A DNA stretch of 64,000 nt, from the NCBI RefSeq assembly GCF_047238265.1, contig NZ_JBDFMM010000001.1, positions 2,976,001 through 3,040,000 of the forward strand, given 5' to 3'. Origin of the DNA: Paenibacillus_F sp047238265. Lineage in GTDB: Bacteria; Bacillota; Bacilli; Paenibacillales; NBRC-103111. Position numbers and translations under genes: made by a program. This document shows, one piece after another, positions 34,780 to 43,339 of the stretch. Under the pieces are notes generated by a model. That model had not been told where the DNA came from. It ran no database searches and worked only from the letters and a program-made list of their open reading frames with translations. Numbering within the stretch: position 1 is the stretch's first letter; each line of letters starts with the position of its first letter.

Positions 34780-36831
34780 TTGAAGAAGATGGTTTCCCTA
34801 CTTATGAGTGTCGTGTTTTTAGCTGTTCCGGTCGCCCCCGCTTTAGCTCAATCGATGGATGATCCCGTTAAAGAGAAGGCGAAAGTGCTGGCCTCGAAAA
34901 TCGTATCCGACTATGAGGTAAGCGGCATCCAGTATGCGATCAGAGATCACGGATCCGTCGTTGTATCCGGCGGCGCAGGTCTGAAGGACAAAGCCGCAGG
35001 CACTCCGGTAACGAAAGACACGATGTTCGGAATAGGCTCTGTAAGTAAAATGTACGCGACGGCCGCAGCGATGAAGCTTGTGGATTCCAGACAAATTGAG
35101 CTCGATAAACCGCTGACTACGTATTTGAAAGACTTTAGAATGGCCGATGAACGATACAGAAAGATTACACCGCGTATGCTGATGAACCATTCTTCGGGAC
35201 TTTACGGCAGTCACTATGAAAACGGCTTTTTGTTCGATGACAATGATACGAAAACTCATGATCAATTATTGACCAAATTGCGGTCTGAACATTTGAAGGC
35301 AGACCCCGGTGAATTTTCGGTCTACTGCAACGATGGTTTTCAACTGCTTGAAATCCTGGTTGAACGTATGAGCGGATTAAGCTACAGCGAATTCTTGAAC
35401 ATTCATTTTGGCCAGCCTCTCGATTTAAGCTCTACCAAAACACCGCGCGATACGTTTGACAGAAACAGACTTGCAAAAACATATGCTCCAGGAAGCGATA
35501 AAGCTTGGCCGGTTGAAAATGTCAATCTCATCGGGACCGGAGGCATTTACTCTACGGCTGAAGAAATAAGCAAATTCGGTGATGTTCTGATCGGCAACCG
35601 GACGGATCTTTTATCGGAGAAGTCCGCCAAAGCCATGCAAAGCCATGAGTACCGCAAAGGACTATGGGTACCGGAGGAATCAAATGCCTTCAATTACGGT
35701 CTCGGTTGGGACGCCGTCAAGTTAACCCCGTTCGATGAATACGGAATCACGGCGTTATCCAAAGGCGGAGACACACTAATGTATCATGCCACTTTGACGG
35801 CTCTGCCGGAACATGATATTTCCATAGCCGTGCTTTCGTCCGGAGGATCTTCCATCCATAACAGCATCATGGCATCCAATGTTCTGCTCGAATACGTAAA
35901 GAAGAAAGGCATCATTAAAGAGATTTTGCCTGAAAAAATATCTCAGCCTGCCGTCAAAACGGATATGCCTTCGGAACTGCGTGCTTATTCGGGACTATAC
36001 GGTGCTACGGATAAAATGATCAATCTGGACATCAAAGACGGAGAGATTGATATGCCCGCTTTGGGAGGATTAACCCCCGCTCAAAAATTCGTCTACACGG
36101 GCAAGGGAGAATTTAAAAACAATGAGGGAAATCTTACCGTAAGTTTCGACCGGCTGAAGAATGGAAAAACCTATTTGAAATTAAACGCACTCCTGACCTT
36201 TCCGGGTTTAGGACAAACGGTTATGGTCGTATACGAGTCTCAAAAGCTGGACCGCAATCCATTGGACCCTGCAACCAAAAAAGTCTGGGAACAAAGAAAC
36301 GGGAAGCTTTATTACGCCCTGGATGAAAAAATCACTTCCGTCGGTTACACGAACCAAGCGCTTTTGACCAAAGAAATAACGGTTAATGCCGATTACGGCT
36401 ACGCCTCCGGCACGAAAATTGTGAACAAAAATAAAGCCGTCAACGCAGCGGTTGTTCCGGTCATGAACGGCCGAGACTCTTTTGACTTGAATTTTTATAA
36501 AAAGAATCATAAAGAATATGTAACGATCGCCGGACAAACGTATATCAAAGGAGACGATATTCCACCCTTCTCCCACGGAAGCTCCGAAATTCGCAGCATT
36601 CCATACAATGGTCAAGCCTCCTGGTACAGGATTGATAAACAATCGGCAGGCCGGACATTAACCGTAAAGGCACCCGCAGACGGGGAATTCGCCGTTTATG
36701 ACGCAGAAGGAAAGCTTGTGAACTTCTCCAAGATAAGCAAACAGTATTCGGCCGTACTGCCTGAAGGCGGGCTGGTCGTGTTCGGCGGTCATGCGGGCGA
36801 TGTGTTCAAAATCGATTTGAAGAAAAATTAG
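34780..36831 (+). CDS. Secreted serine hydrolase, beta-lactamase-related (class C fold)
   Basis: A 683-residue protein with a signal peptide (to about residue 24, ALAQS). The class C beta-lactamase/DD-peptidase fold carries S87-V-S-K90 as nucleophile motif and YCN near residue 186 as the Y-x-N motif; HSSGLYG is also typical. C-terminal beta domains of about 300 residues follow the catalytic part, with no recognised family. The start is TTG 34780, placed correctly after GAGGAGG. Such proteins are usually D-Ala peptidases or esterases acting on cell wall or small esters, not necessarily beta-lactamases. Confidence 0.85.
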   Translation: MKKMVSLLMSVVFLAVPVAPALAQSMDDPVKEKAKVLASKIVSDYEVSGIQYAIRDHGSVVVSGGAGLKDKAAGTPVTKDTMFGIGSVSKMYATAAAMKLVDSRQIELDKPLTTYLKDFRMADERYRKITPRMLMNHSSGLYGSHYENGFLFDDNDTKTHDQLLTKLRSEHLKADPGEFSVYCNDGFQLLEILVERMSGLSYSEFLNIHFGQPLDLSSTKTPRDTFDRNRLAKTYAPGSDKAWPVENVNLIGTGGIYSTAEEISKFGDVLIGNRTDLLSEKSAKAMQSHEYRKGLWVPEESNAFNYGLGWDAVKLTPFDEYGITALSKGGDTLMYHATLTALPEHDISIAVLSSGGSSIHNSIMASNVLLEYVKKKGIIKEILPEKISQPAVKTDMPSELRAYSGLYGATDKMINLDIKDGEIDMPALGGLTPAQKFVYTGKGEFKNNEGNLTVSFDRLKNGKTYLKLNALLTFPGLGQTVMVVYESQKLDRNPLDPATKKVWEQRNGKLYYALDEKITSVGYTNQALLTKEITVNADYGYASGTKIVNKNKAVNAAVVPVMNGRDSFDLNFYKKNHKEYVTIAGQTYIKGDDIPPFSHGSSEIRSIPYNGQASWYRIDKQSAGRTLTVKAPADGEFAVYDAEGKLVNFSKISKQYSAVLPEGGLVVFGGHAGDVFKIDLKKN

Positions 36832-36923
36832 ACCTACGGTCATATGGAATCGGATATGAAAGCAGCGGAAATTCCCGCAGCATCGAGGGTAACGTGTGGA
36901 GATTCGTATATACAGAAAAATAA

Positions 36924-36956
36924 GAACAGCCGGGTCATTACATGATTCGGCTGTTC
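36924..36956. terminator. Hairpin between serine hydrolase and FhuF-like genes
   Basis: GAACAGCCG and CGGCTGTTC form a perfect 9-bp stem between the two convergent genes; an A-rich run precedes it on the plus strand, favouring termination of the minus-strand gene. Confidence 0.55.
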
Positions 36957-37017
36957 AGATGCTGCTGCAAAACCATTAATCCCCTCTTCTCCGTCATGTT
37001 CTCCGGTCCCCGGCTGC

Positions 37018-37830
37018 TTATTTGGCTTCCTGCTTTTCTCTGTATTCTTCACGCCGTTTGTCACGCTCGGTTTCCTTGATCCGAGGGCATGTAAAACAGT
37101 AATATCCGCCATCAACCAGATAATACAAACAGCAAGCCGCCTTCAGCCGTGTTTCCTTATCGGGAGAGGCAAGAGATTGGGTTTTGAGGAATTTGACGTT
37201 CAGCGGGTTTTTACTTCTTCCGAAAACTGCCCCGTCCAATGATTTCACAATTCCGTAGTTTCTCATCATCCGCTGCTTGACAGTCTCACATTGTTCCGAT
37301 TCCATCAGCCTTTCGTATCCGTACTCAAGCATCGTTGGCAGCTGGCTCCAGAGCATGCCCTGCTTTAAAGTGCCTGCTTTTGCAATCGTCTCCAAAACAG
37401 GCCGCACGGTCTGGGATAGAAAGCGGCTCAGGTTCTCTTCCGCCCAGCTTGCGCGCTTTAGCGGATCGTCAGGCCCCTCTTGAAGCTGGGGATTGTTCAC
37501 TAAAAAGTTAACCGCACAATATTCGCGGTCCTTATAAGAAGCGGTATACATTTGAACCGTCAGATTATCTAAGGCGAGAACAGGCGTTTTATTCCAGGCG
37601 GACAACATGTAAATGAGACCAAGAAGCGGTCCTTGAAACCAGGCCGCCATATAGACTTCACCAACCGACGGATCCAGCCCTTTTATTAGTGGTGTGTAAA
37701 AATCCAGCAGCGGCTTCATTTTGTTCTCATCGGTCAAGTCGTCGGCAGGACAGCTAAACACGGGGTTTTTCTGTTTTGTTGTCGTCAATTTAAAGGTACT
37801 GTCTAACTTCTCCAGCATGGCTTCGTTCAT
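37018..37830 (-). CDS. FhuF-like ferric siderophore reductase ([2Fe-2S])
   Basis: A 270-residue cytoplasmic protein. The C-terminus has C233-C234-x10-C245-x2-C248, the unusual four-cysteine cluster that binds the [2Fe-2S] centre of FhuF. The preceding domain is the siderophore-interacting part. It would reduce and release iron from imported ferric siderophores. A perfect Fur box overlaps its -35 element. A charged tail follows the cysteine motif. No siderophore transporter is adjacent in the window. Confidence 0.85.
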   Translation of the reverse strand: MNEAMLEKLDSTFKLTTTKQKNPVFSCPADDLTDENKMKPLLDFYTPLIKGLDPSVGEVYMAAWFQGPLLGLIYMLSAWNKTPVLALDNLTVQMYTASYKDREYCAVNFLVNNPQLQEGPDDPLKRASWAEENLSRFLSQTVRPVLETIAKAGTLKQGMLWSQLPTMLEYGYERLMESEQCETVKQRMMRNYGIVKSLDGAVFGRSKNPLNVKFLKTQSLASPDKETRLKAACCLYYLVDGGYYCFTCPRIKETERDKRREEYREKQEAK

Positions 37831-37882
37831 CTTTTTTGCTCAACCCCTCATTCAACCTTTATACGTACATGGAATTTTATTC

Positions 37883-37911
37883 ATTATACCTTTGCTGATA
37901 ATGATTATCAA
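37883..37911 (-). promoter_or_regulatory. Fur box over the FhuF-like gene promoter
   Basis: TGATAATGATTATCA (37896-37910) is a perfect 7-1-7 Fur palindrome. It overlaps the minus-strand -35 TTGATA (37911-37906); TATAAT (37888-37883) lies 17 bp downstream. Iron repression is expected. Confidence 0.9.
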
Positions 37912-37938
37912 TAACAGAACATTATTGTACAAGCTCTT

Positions 37939-38925
37939 TTAATGGCCTCCCCTTACTTCTTTCATAAATTGTCTAAAGTTTTCAGCAATTTCTTTTGAAC
38001 GGGTATGGTGTAAATAATGTCCTCCTTCAAACGTTATCATTTTTCCGTTGGCAGACTCTTTAACCTGCTCTTCGTGTAAGGACACCCAATCTTTCCGTTC
38101 TGTATTATTCGCTTGTACAAATAAAAGAAGAGGGAGATTTTTAGGGAATTTTAATTGTTTAACGGCAAGAAAATTGGGATAAATGGTCTCCAGTTCGTTT
38201 AAGATGCTGGAGTTATACATATTTTTGAGCGTGAGCATTCTCATTTGTTCTTTTGTTTTGGTATCAAACGGCAGTCCGGCATAAGGGTCGTCACCCGACT
38301 TCAAGAGCAGTCTGGCCAAACCCGATTGTTTGAGCAGTTTTAATTTGTTTACCGGAAATTCAACATCCATACCGCCTTGCGCTGGAACGCTGCTGTCGAT
38401 CCCCACAAACGCATTTACTTCATTCCCGTATTTATTCACGTAATCCAGGCCGTATATCCCTGCGATGGAATGACCCATTAGAATGTAGCGGTCAATATCC
38501 AGACTCTGCAGCGCTTCATGGATTTCACGGACAATATTGTCCGTGCTTCGCTCTTTTTCGGTTATATCACTTAATCCGTAGCCGAAAGGCTCAACCGCGA
38601 CGACTTTATAATAAGGGGACAGTTCGTCTATTAGCGCCTTAAAATCAAGCGCGGGTGCCGCTGTTCCATAACCGGGTAAAAGTACGACGGTTTCCTCGCC
38701 TTTTCCTTGAATAAACACATTCATATTTTTGCCGTCGACGGCTACAAGTTGGCCATAATGTTCTATTTTTCCTTCTTCCGATTTGCTGCTGACCCTATTC
38801 ATGATAAAGACGATGGCTAGAAAAAGGACGATTACGATCGCGATAACACCTAACGATTGAAGGATAATCCGAAGCGGTTTACTCACTCTCTTTTTTACAA
38901 TCTCTTCTTTTAGCTCCATACTCAT
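37939..38925 (-). CDS. Membrane-anchored alpha/beta hydrolase (tandem copy B)
   Basis: A 328-residue protein with one N-terminal membrane segment (about 19-41, IILQSLGVIAIVIVLFLAIVF). An extracellular alpha/beta hydrolase domain follows: VVLLPGYGTAAPALDF oxyanion region, nucleophile elbow GHSIAG with Ser153, and a likely catalytic His in EGGHYLHH. It starts immediately after the stop of its paralogue, with AAAGGAG before it, so the two are one operon. Substrate unknown; close relatives are annotated only as alpha/beta hydrolases. Confidence 0.85.
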   Translation of the reverse strand: MSMELKEEIVKKRVSKPLRIILQSLGVIAIVIVLFLAIVFIMNRVSSKSEEGKIEHYGQLVAVDGKNMNVFIQGKGEETVVLLPGYGTAAPALDFKALIDELSPYYKVVAVEPFGYGLSDITEKERSTDNIVREIHEALQSLDIDRYILMGHSIAGIYGLDYVNKYGNEVNAFVGIDSSVPAQGGMDVEFPVNKLKLLKQSGLARLLLKSGDDPYAGLPFDTKTKEQMRMLTLKNMYNSSILNELETIYPNFLAVKQLKFPKNLPLLLFVQANNTERKDWVSLHEEQVKESANGKMITFEGGHYLHHTRSKEIAENFRQFMKEVRGGH

Positions 38926-39897
38926 CTACTCCTTTCCAGATTTTATTTCTTTCATAAATCCTCTAAAACCCTCGGCAATTTCTTTAGAGTGGGAACGATA
39001 CAAATAATGTCCGGCATCCAGCAGCTCCACTTTTCCATGTACGGAATCTTTTATTTGCTTTTGATGTTCGGGTATCCATCGATCCGCTGCCGGATGATTC
39101 GCTTGGATAAAGAAAATAACGGGAAGACTTTTGGGAAACGTTACATGTTCAGCCCTTTTAAAATTAGCAGGCATATTTTCAATTTCGTTTAATTGACTCG
39201 GGTTATACATATTTTTGTTCATAAAAATTTTGATTTGTTCCAGGGTTTGAGAATCATAGGGAAGTCCGGCATAGACGCCCGTATCCGGTTTGGCCAGCAA
39301 TCTGGTGAGACCTGATTTTTTGAGCAGTTTTACCGTTTCTATTTCTAAAGAGGAAAACCCCTGCTCGCTTAGCGTTGGAACACTGCTGTCAAGCCCGACA
39401 AATGCACTCACCTCGTTTGGATACTTATTTACATAGTCGAGTCCGTAAATCCCTGAAATGGAGTGGACCATGAGAATATAACGGTCGATATGAAGGCCCT
39501 GCAGCGCTTCATGAATTTCGCTCCCTATATTTTCTGTGCTTCGTTCCTTCTCGGTTAGATCACTTAATCCGTAACCAAACGGCTCCACCACAACGACCTT
39601 ATAAAAAGGGGACAGCTCTTCAATTAGCGGTTTAAAATCAAGCGCGGGTGCCGCTGTCCCGAAACCGGGCAGGAGTACGACCGTTTCTTCTCCTTGTCCC
39701 TGAATCAAAACATTCATATTTTTCCCATCTACCGCTGCGTGCTGACCGTAGGGCTCTATTCTTTTTTGTTCCGAATGATTGCTGATTTTATTACTTATAT
39801 AAACAGCAGCCAGAAAAAGCGCGATTGCCGCAAGAATCGCTCCTGTGATTTTAAGCAGCATGCTTCGCGTTTTACTTGTTCTCGTTCCAATCCGCAT
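38926..39897 (-). CDS. Membrane-anchored alpha/beta hydrolase (tandem copy A), variant nucleophile elbow
   Basis: A paralogue of the downstream gene, sharing long identical stretches such as VEPFGYGLSD and RYILM-HSI-GIYGLDYVNKY. It has the same membrane anchor and fold. The nucleophile elbow reads VHSISG where the copy has GHSIAG: the first glycine of G-x-S-x-G is valine while the serine is kept. The start is uncertain. ATG 39897 has a good GAGGAAAAG site; two upstream in-frame ATGs (39948 and 39927) lie in an exact 21-bp tandem duplication. The pair arose by gene duplication and this copy may have changed specificity. Confidence 0.82.
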   Translation of the reverse strand: MRIGTRTSKTRSMLLKITGAILAAIALFLAAVYISNKISNHSEQKRIEPYGQHAAVDGKNMNVLIQGQGEETVVLLPGFGTAAPALDFKPLIEELSPFYKVVVVEPFGYGLSDLTEKERSTENIGSEIHEALQGLHIDRYILMVHSISGIYGLDYVNKYPNEVSAFVGLDSSVPTLSEQGFSSLEIETVKLLKKSGLTRLLAKPDTGVYAGLPYDSQTLEQIKIFMNKNMYNPSQLNEIENMPANFKRAEHVTFPKSLPVIFFIQANHPAADRWIPEHQKQIKDSVHGKVELLDAGHYLYRSHSKEIAEGFRGFMKEIKSGKE

Positions 39898-39906
39898 TTT
39901 CTTTTC

Positions 39907-39948
39907 CTCTTGTTGTGTCACTTTCATCTCTTGTTGTGTCACTTTCAT
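39907..39948 (-). repeat. Exact 21-bp tandem duplication at the start of hydrolase copy A
   Basis: Positions 39907-39927 and 39928-39948 are identical. Each unit has an ATG and encodes MKVTQQE in frame, so the duplication adds seven residues or lies in the untranslated leader, depending on which start is used. Confidence 0.9.
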
Positions 39949-40068
39949 CTTCCCCTGTCCTCATCTGTATATCAGGCCTCTACTAATTCGCCAGTTAAGT
40001 AAAGCTTACCCGACGAATAAATACTCTCTGTGACGACAATATGAACGGAGTATGAACATGAAAAAAAA

Positions 40069-40114
40069 TGTTACGGTACCACATGCAAGGAAGCTTGCAC
40101 AGGATACCGTAACA
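40069..40114 (-). terminator. Long nested terminator of the two-component operon
   Basis: TGTTACGGTA pairs with TACCGTAACA, and inside it TGCAAG pairs with CTTGCA. Eight T follow on the minus strand, just after the histidine kinase gene. Confidence 0.85.
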
Positions 40115-40168
40115 TGGAGAATACGGAACAGCGTTTTAGACAATCCGGATTACACAATAGAAGATTCA

Positions 40169-41536
40169 TTACTCTGCCGGTGTTGTAATGGGCAGGGTGA
40201 CTAGAAAAGTCGTTCCCCGGCCGGGTTCGCTTTCCACCCGGATGTCGCCTTGATGAAGCGATACGATCTGTTTAACGATGGCGAGTCCCATACCGCTGCC
40301 GCTATATTTGCGGCTGTGGGAACGATCGGCCTTAAAAAACCGCTCGAATATACGCTTCTGGTCCTCTAAGGAAATACCAATCCCCGTGTCGGATATTCGG
40401 ACTGTTACGTTTTTAATATCTTGCAGGAGGGTGACGCTAATTACGTCGCCGTCTTTGGAAAATTTAATGCTATTAGCCATTATGTTTGTCCATACCTGGT
40501 TTAACAGATCATAATCAGCCCTTAGGCTGACGGCTTTCAAATCCAGCTCGAAACGGATGTTGCGAGCCGACCATTGCGGCTGGATCGCGACGATGACTCG
40601 TCTGATCTGTTCATCCAGGCTGAACGTGCCGAGCCGGAGCTGCTGTGACTGCGATTCAAGCAAACTTAGCTTGAGCAAGCTGTCGCTCATCTTGGACATC
40701 CGTTCCGCTTCGGCGATAATAATATCGAGATAACGGCTCCGCTCTTGATCTGCGATATTTACTTGCTTGAGTGCTTTGGCATAGCCCGATATAGAGGTGA
40801 GCGGTGACTGAACTTCATGCGATACATTCGATACGAAATCTCTGCGCATCTGCTCAAACTGCTGCAAATCATGCATCATGTCTTCGAAGCTGCGGGCCAA
40901 AGTACCCAGCTCGCCCTTCTGTTTAATATTCAGCTTGACGTTGAAATCACCGGTAGCTATACGCTTGGTTGCTTTAGTCAGCTTTTTGATCGGTCTTATC
41001 AGAAATACGGAAGCGACCAGAATGAACAAGCTTCCCGCAATCAGCGAACAGCTCGCAAAAATCAAGGCCCACTTGACGACAAAAGAAGCGGAAGGCGGGG
41101 CGAGCGTTTCCAGAAACATCGCTTTCGTTCCCGTTTCCGTTTGCAGCGGCAGCCCTAAGAGGACCGAGGCAATACCGTTCGGAGTGCCTTGAACAGCGCC
41201 CCCGTCGATTACTTTCTTTAGCTGCTCTTTCGTCACGACGGCCGGTTTGTGTCCGTTCAGTTTTCCGTAAGACCGGAACTGCCCCGCCGCTTCGTAAATC
41301 CGAATGGAATACGAATCGAGCTGCTTCATTTCGCTTACGAACGAATCCGCTTCATGCTGCGGAAGAGTTTCGTATATCCGGACAATGTCCTGGCCGAAAT
41401 TACGCAAGTTGATTTGCGCGTTTTCATTTAATTTTTCTTCGAATATCCAAGTGGACACAAAAAATGAAATGATTGTCCCTCCGATGACGGAGACTAGAAA
41501 GATCAGAACGACACGTGTATACAAGGACTTGATCAT
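40169..41536 (-). CDS. Sensor histidine kinase, HssS/BaeS-like
   Basis: A 455-residue membrane kinase: helix 1 (about 8-29), an extracellular domain of about 125 residues, helix 2 (about 156-180) and HAMP (about 180-232). The HisKA phospho-acceptor is H240 (FVSNVSHEVQSPLTS). The ATPase domain has N box NQVWTNIMANSIKFS, G1 DTGIGI and G2 GSGMGLAIVKQI. The start overlaps the regulator stop as ATGA. The domain plan and partner resemble the heme-sensing HssRS system, but no heme exporter is next to it, so the signal is unknown. Confidence 0.9.
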   Translation of the reverse strand: MIKSLYTRVVLIFLVSVIGGTIISFFVSTWIFEEKLNENAQINLRNFGQDIVRIYETLPQHEADSFVSEMKQLDSYSIRIYEAAGQFRSYGKLNGHKPAVVTKEQLKKVIDGGAVQGTPNGIASVLLGLPLQTETGTKAMFLETLAPPSASFVVKWALIFASCSLIAGSLFILVASVFLIRPIKKLTKATKRIATGDFNVKLNIKQKGELGTLARSFEDMMHDLQQFEQMRRDFVSNVSHEVQSPLTSISGYAKALKQVNIADQERSRYLDIIIAEAERMSKMSDSLLKLSLLESQSQQLRLGTFSLDEQIRRVIVAIQPQWSARNIRFELDLKAVSLRADYDLLNQVWTNIMANSIKFSKDGDVISVTLLQDIKNVTVRISDTGIGISLEDQKRIFERFFKADRSHSRKYSGSGMGLAIVKQIVSLHQGDIRVESEPGRGTTFLVTLPITTPAE

Positions 41537-42208
41537 TCACAAACCTCAAGCCGGTACCCGAGCCCCCGGACAGTTTCGATCCGAAAGTCGGGTGTCGGGG
41601 CGAACCGTTCACGCAGTCGTTTAACATGCACGTCAACCGTCCGGTCATCTCCGGCATAATCAATCCCCCATATCTGATCGATCAGACTGCCCGCGCGTAT
41701 AGACTTGTCCGGGTGTTCCCGCAAGTTTATACAAAAGTTCAAACTCCTTAAGCGGCAGAGTAAACGTCTCCGTTCCTTTTATCACCTTATAGGTCTGTCG
41801 ATCAAGCGTGACGCTGCCTAACTGAATCGTCTGTGTGGAGCCGATCCGGTACCGCTTCAGTAACGCCCGCACACGAACCGTCAGCTCCAGCGGATCGAAT
41901 GGCTTCGTCAGATAGTCGTCCGTCCCGAGTTCAAACCCTTTTACTTTCTCCCATGTCTCGCCTCTGGCAGTCAGCATCAGCAGGGGAAGATCGGGATTGG
42001 CTCTTCGGAGCTCCTTGCATAACGTCCAGCCATCCATAATCGGCATCATAATATCGAGCACGACAAGATCAATATGCGCCGACGTATAGACGGCCAGTGC
42101 TTCTTTACCGTCAGCGGCTTCAAGCGTTGCAAATCCGTCATTACGCAGAAATAAACAGACCAGTTCGCGAATGTTCACATCGTCGTCTGCAACCAGTATA
42201 GTAGGCAT
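41533..42208 (-). CDS. OmpR-family response regulator, HssR-like, split by a frameshift
   Basis: The receiver domain is intact (ADDD, phospho-acceptor D52 in VVLDIMMP, GTDDYLTKPFD). The winged-helix domain begins TETFTLPLKEFELLYKLAGTPGQVYTR, then the frame is lost and stops at 41660. The expected continuation GSLIDQIWGIDYAGDDRTVDVHVKRLRERF is present in another frame to 41533. Removing one C of the CCC at 41690-41692 (+ strand) joins them exactly. The start is ATG 42208 after GAGGGAAAGG. If the shift is real, the regulator lacks its DNA-binding helix and the kinase is orphaned; if it is an error, this is a complete 224-residue regulator. Confidence 0.85.
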
Positions 42209-42368
42209 CCTTTCCCTCTTTTCTGTTTTCCTATCCATGTAATTGCCATTAGTATACTATAAATAGCTTTGAACTACTGCCTTCCTCCCGCCTGCGAAAC
42301 TTGAATCCGCCTCTGAACAGATACAGAACGAGGCGCACGCTTTATGAAAATCTGCAGACAAAACAAAA

Positions 42369-42417
42369 CGGACCGCACAAAGAAGAACATACATCGCACT
42401 TCTTCCTTGCCGGTCCG
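42369..42417 (-). terminator. Terminator of the aldehyde dehydrogenase-chemoreceptor operon
   Basis: CGGACCG pairs with CGGTCCG, with an inner AAGAAG/CTTCTT stem. TTTTGTTTTG follows on the minus strand. Confidence 0.75.
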
Positions 42418-42439
42418 CAGAGGGCTGGAAATGAAAATT

Positions 42440-43318
42440 TTAATTTTCTGCCGTTTTGCTTTCTGTTGAATAAAGGGTTGCTTCGGCAACCTGCGCCAAA
42501 TCTTCCGCTTTCACGCTGATCTCCTGGATTGTGGAGGAGAATTCCTGAATCGCTCTTGACTGGGTATCGGTTAACGTGTGAATATCGGAAAACGCATGGT
42601 TTAACCGCTGTAAAAGCTCTTGAATATTTTTCGTAATGCCATTAATCTGCTCCACATTTTCTTTGGAGCTCGTCGCCAGCTTCCGGATCTCATCGGCCAC
42701 GACGGAGAAGCCTCTGCCCACTTCTCCCGCTCTTGCCGCCTCAATGGCGGCATTAAGGCCGAGCATGTTGCTCTGATCCGAAATTTCCTTCACTGCGGCG
42801 GAGATTTTGCCGATCTGCTGCGCACTGGAGCTGACATCCTTCATTTGGCTGGTTACGTCGGTAACGCGCCCCGTAAGGCGGGAAACGGATTGGCTGATAT
42901 CTCCGATAGAAGCGGTTGTTTGTTCCACAATAGCGGAAAAACTTTCGGCCATCTCAAAAAGTTTATTCGCTTTCTCAAGACTTGTGCCCATGCCTACTCC
43001 GCCGATCACACTGCCCTGCTCGTCGTGAAGCGGAATGGCACGCGCCGCAAGCGGAAAACCGAACAGCTCTTTCGGGACGACAGCCGTTAAAGCCGTATTG
43101 CCGCGGATCGCGTTGGTTACAATATCCCCCTCCATCAGGGGGTCACCCGGATTGACGTTGAGCGAGAAGGTTTTGCCCGGAATGTTCAGGATCAGTTTCT
43201 CCGTGTCGTAAATGCCGATCGTGATGTCATCATGCGTAAGACTGCCCAGCAGCGGGGCTACCCTTACAAAAGCTTGAATCAGCTCATGCTGCGTTTGTAC
43301 GTCTGTTACGTTATTCAT
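42440..43318 (-). CDS. Soluble methyl-accepting chemotaxis protein, YfmS-like
   Basis: A 292-residue protein without membrane segments. The N-terminal part (about 1-110) is a small sensor domain containing ITIGIYDTEKLILNIPG and GVGMGTSLEKAN. The C-terminal signalling hairpin has EISDQSNMLGLNAAIEAARAGEVGRGFSVVADEIRKLA, the CheA/CheW contact tip. Length and layout match the soluble receptor YfmS of Bacillus. It lies 21 bases after an aldehyde dehydrogenase gene similar to YfmT, the same order as in Bacillus. A link between aldehyde metabolism and chemotaxis or aerotaxis is inferred. Confidence 0.88.
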   Translation of the reverse strand: MNNVTDVQTQHELIQAFVRVAPLLGSLTHDDITIGIYDTEKLILNIPGKTFSLNVNPGDPLMEGDIVTNAIRGNTALTAVVPKELFGFPLAARAIPLHDEQGSVIGGVGMGTSLEKANKLFEMAESFSAIVEQTTASIGDISQSVSRLTGRVTDVTSQMKDVSSSAQQIGKISAAVKEISDQSNMLGLNAAIEAARAGEVGRGFSVVADEIRKLATSSKENVEQINGITKNIQELLQRLNHAFSDIHTLTDTQSRAIQEFSSTIQEISVKAEDLAQVAEATLYSTESKTAEN

Positions 43319-43339
43319 GCTCTATACTCTCCCCGGCTC

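Noticed and set aside
34780..36831. True beta-lactamase resistance gene
   Set aside because: SxxK and YxN motifs are shared by many esterases and DD-peptidases, and the long C-terminal region is not found in known class C beta-lactamases.
39694..40033. Plus-strand open frames over the 21-bp repeats
   Set aside because: The repetitive serine/leucine/phenylalanine-rich translation is a shadow of the hydrolase start region.
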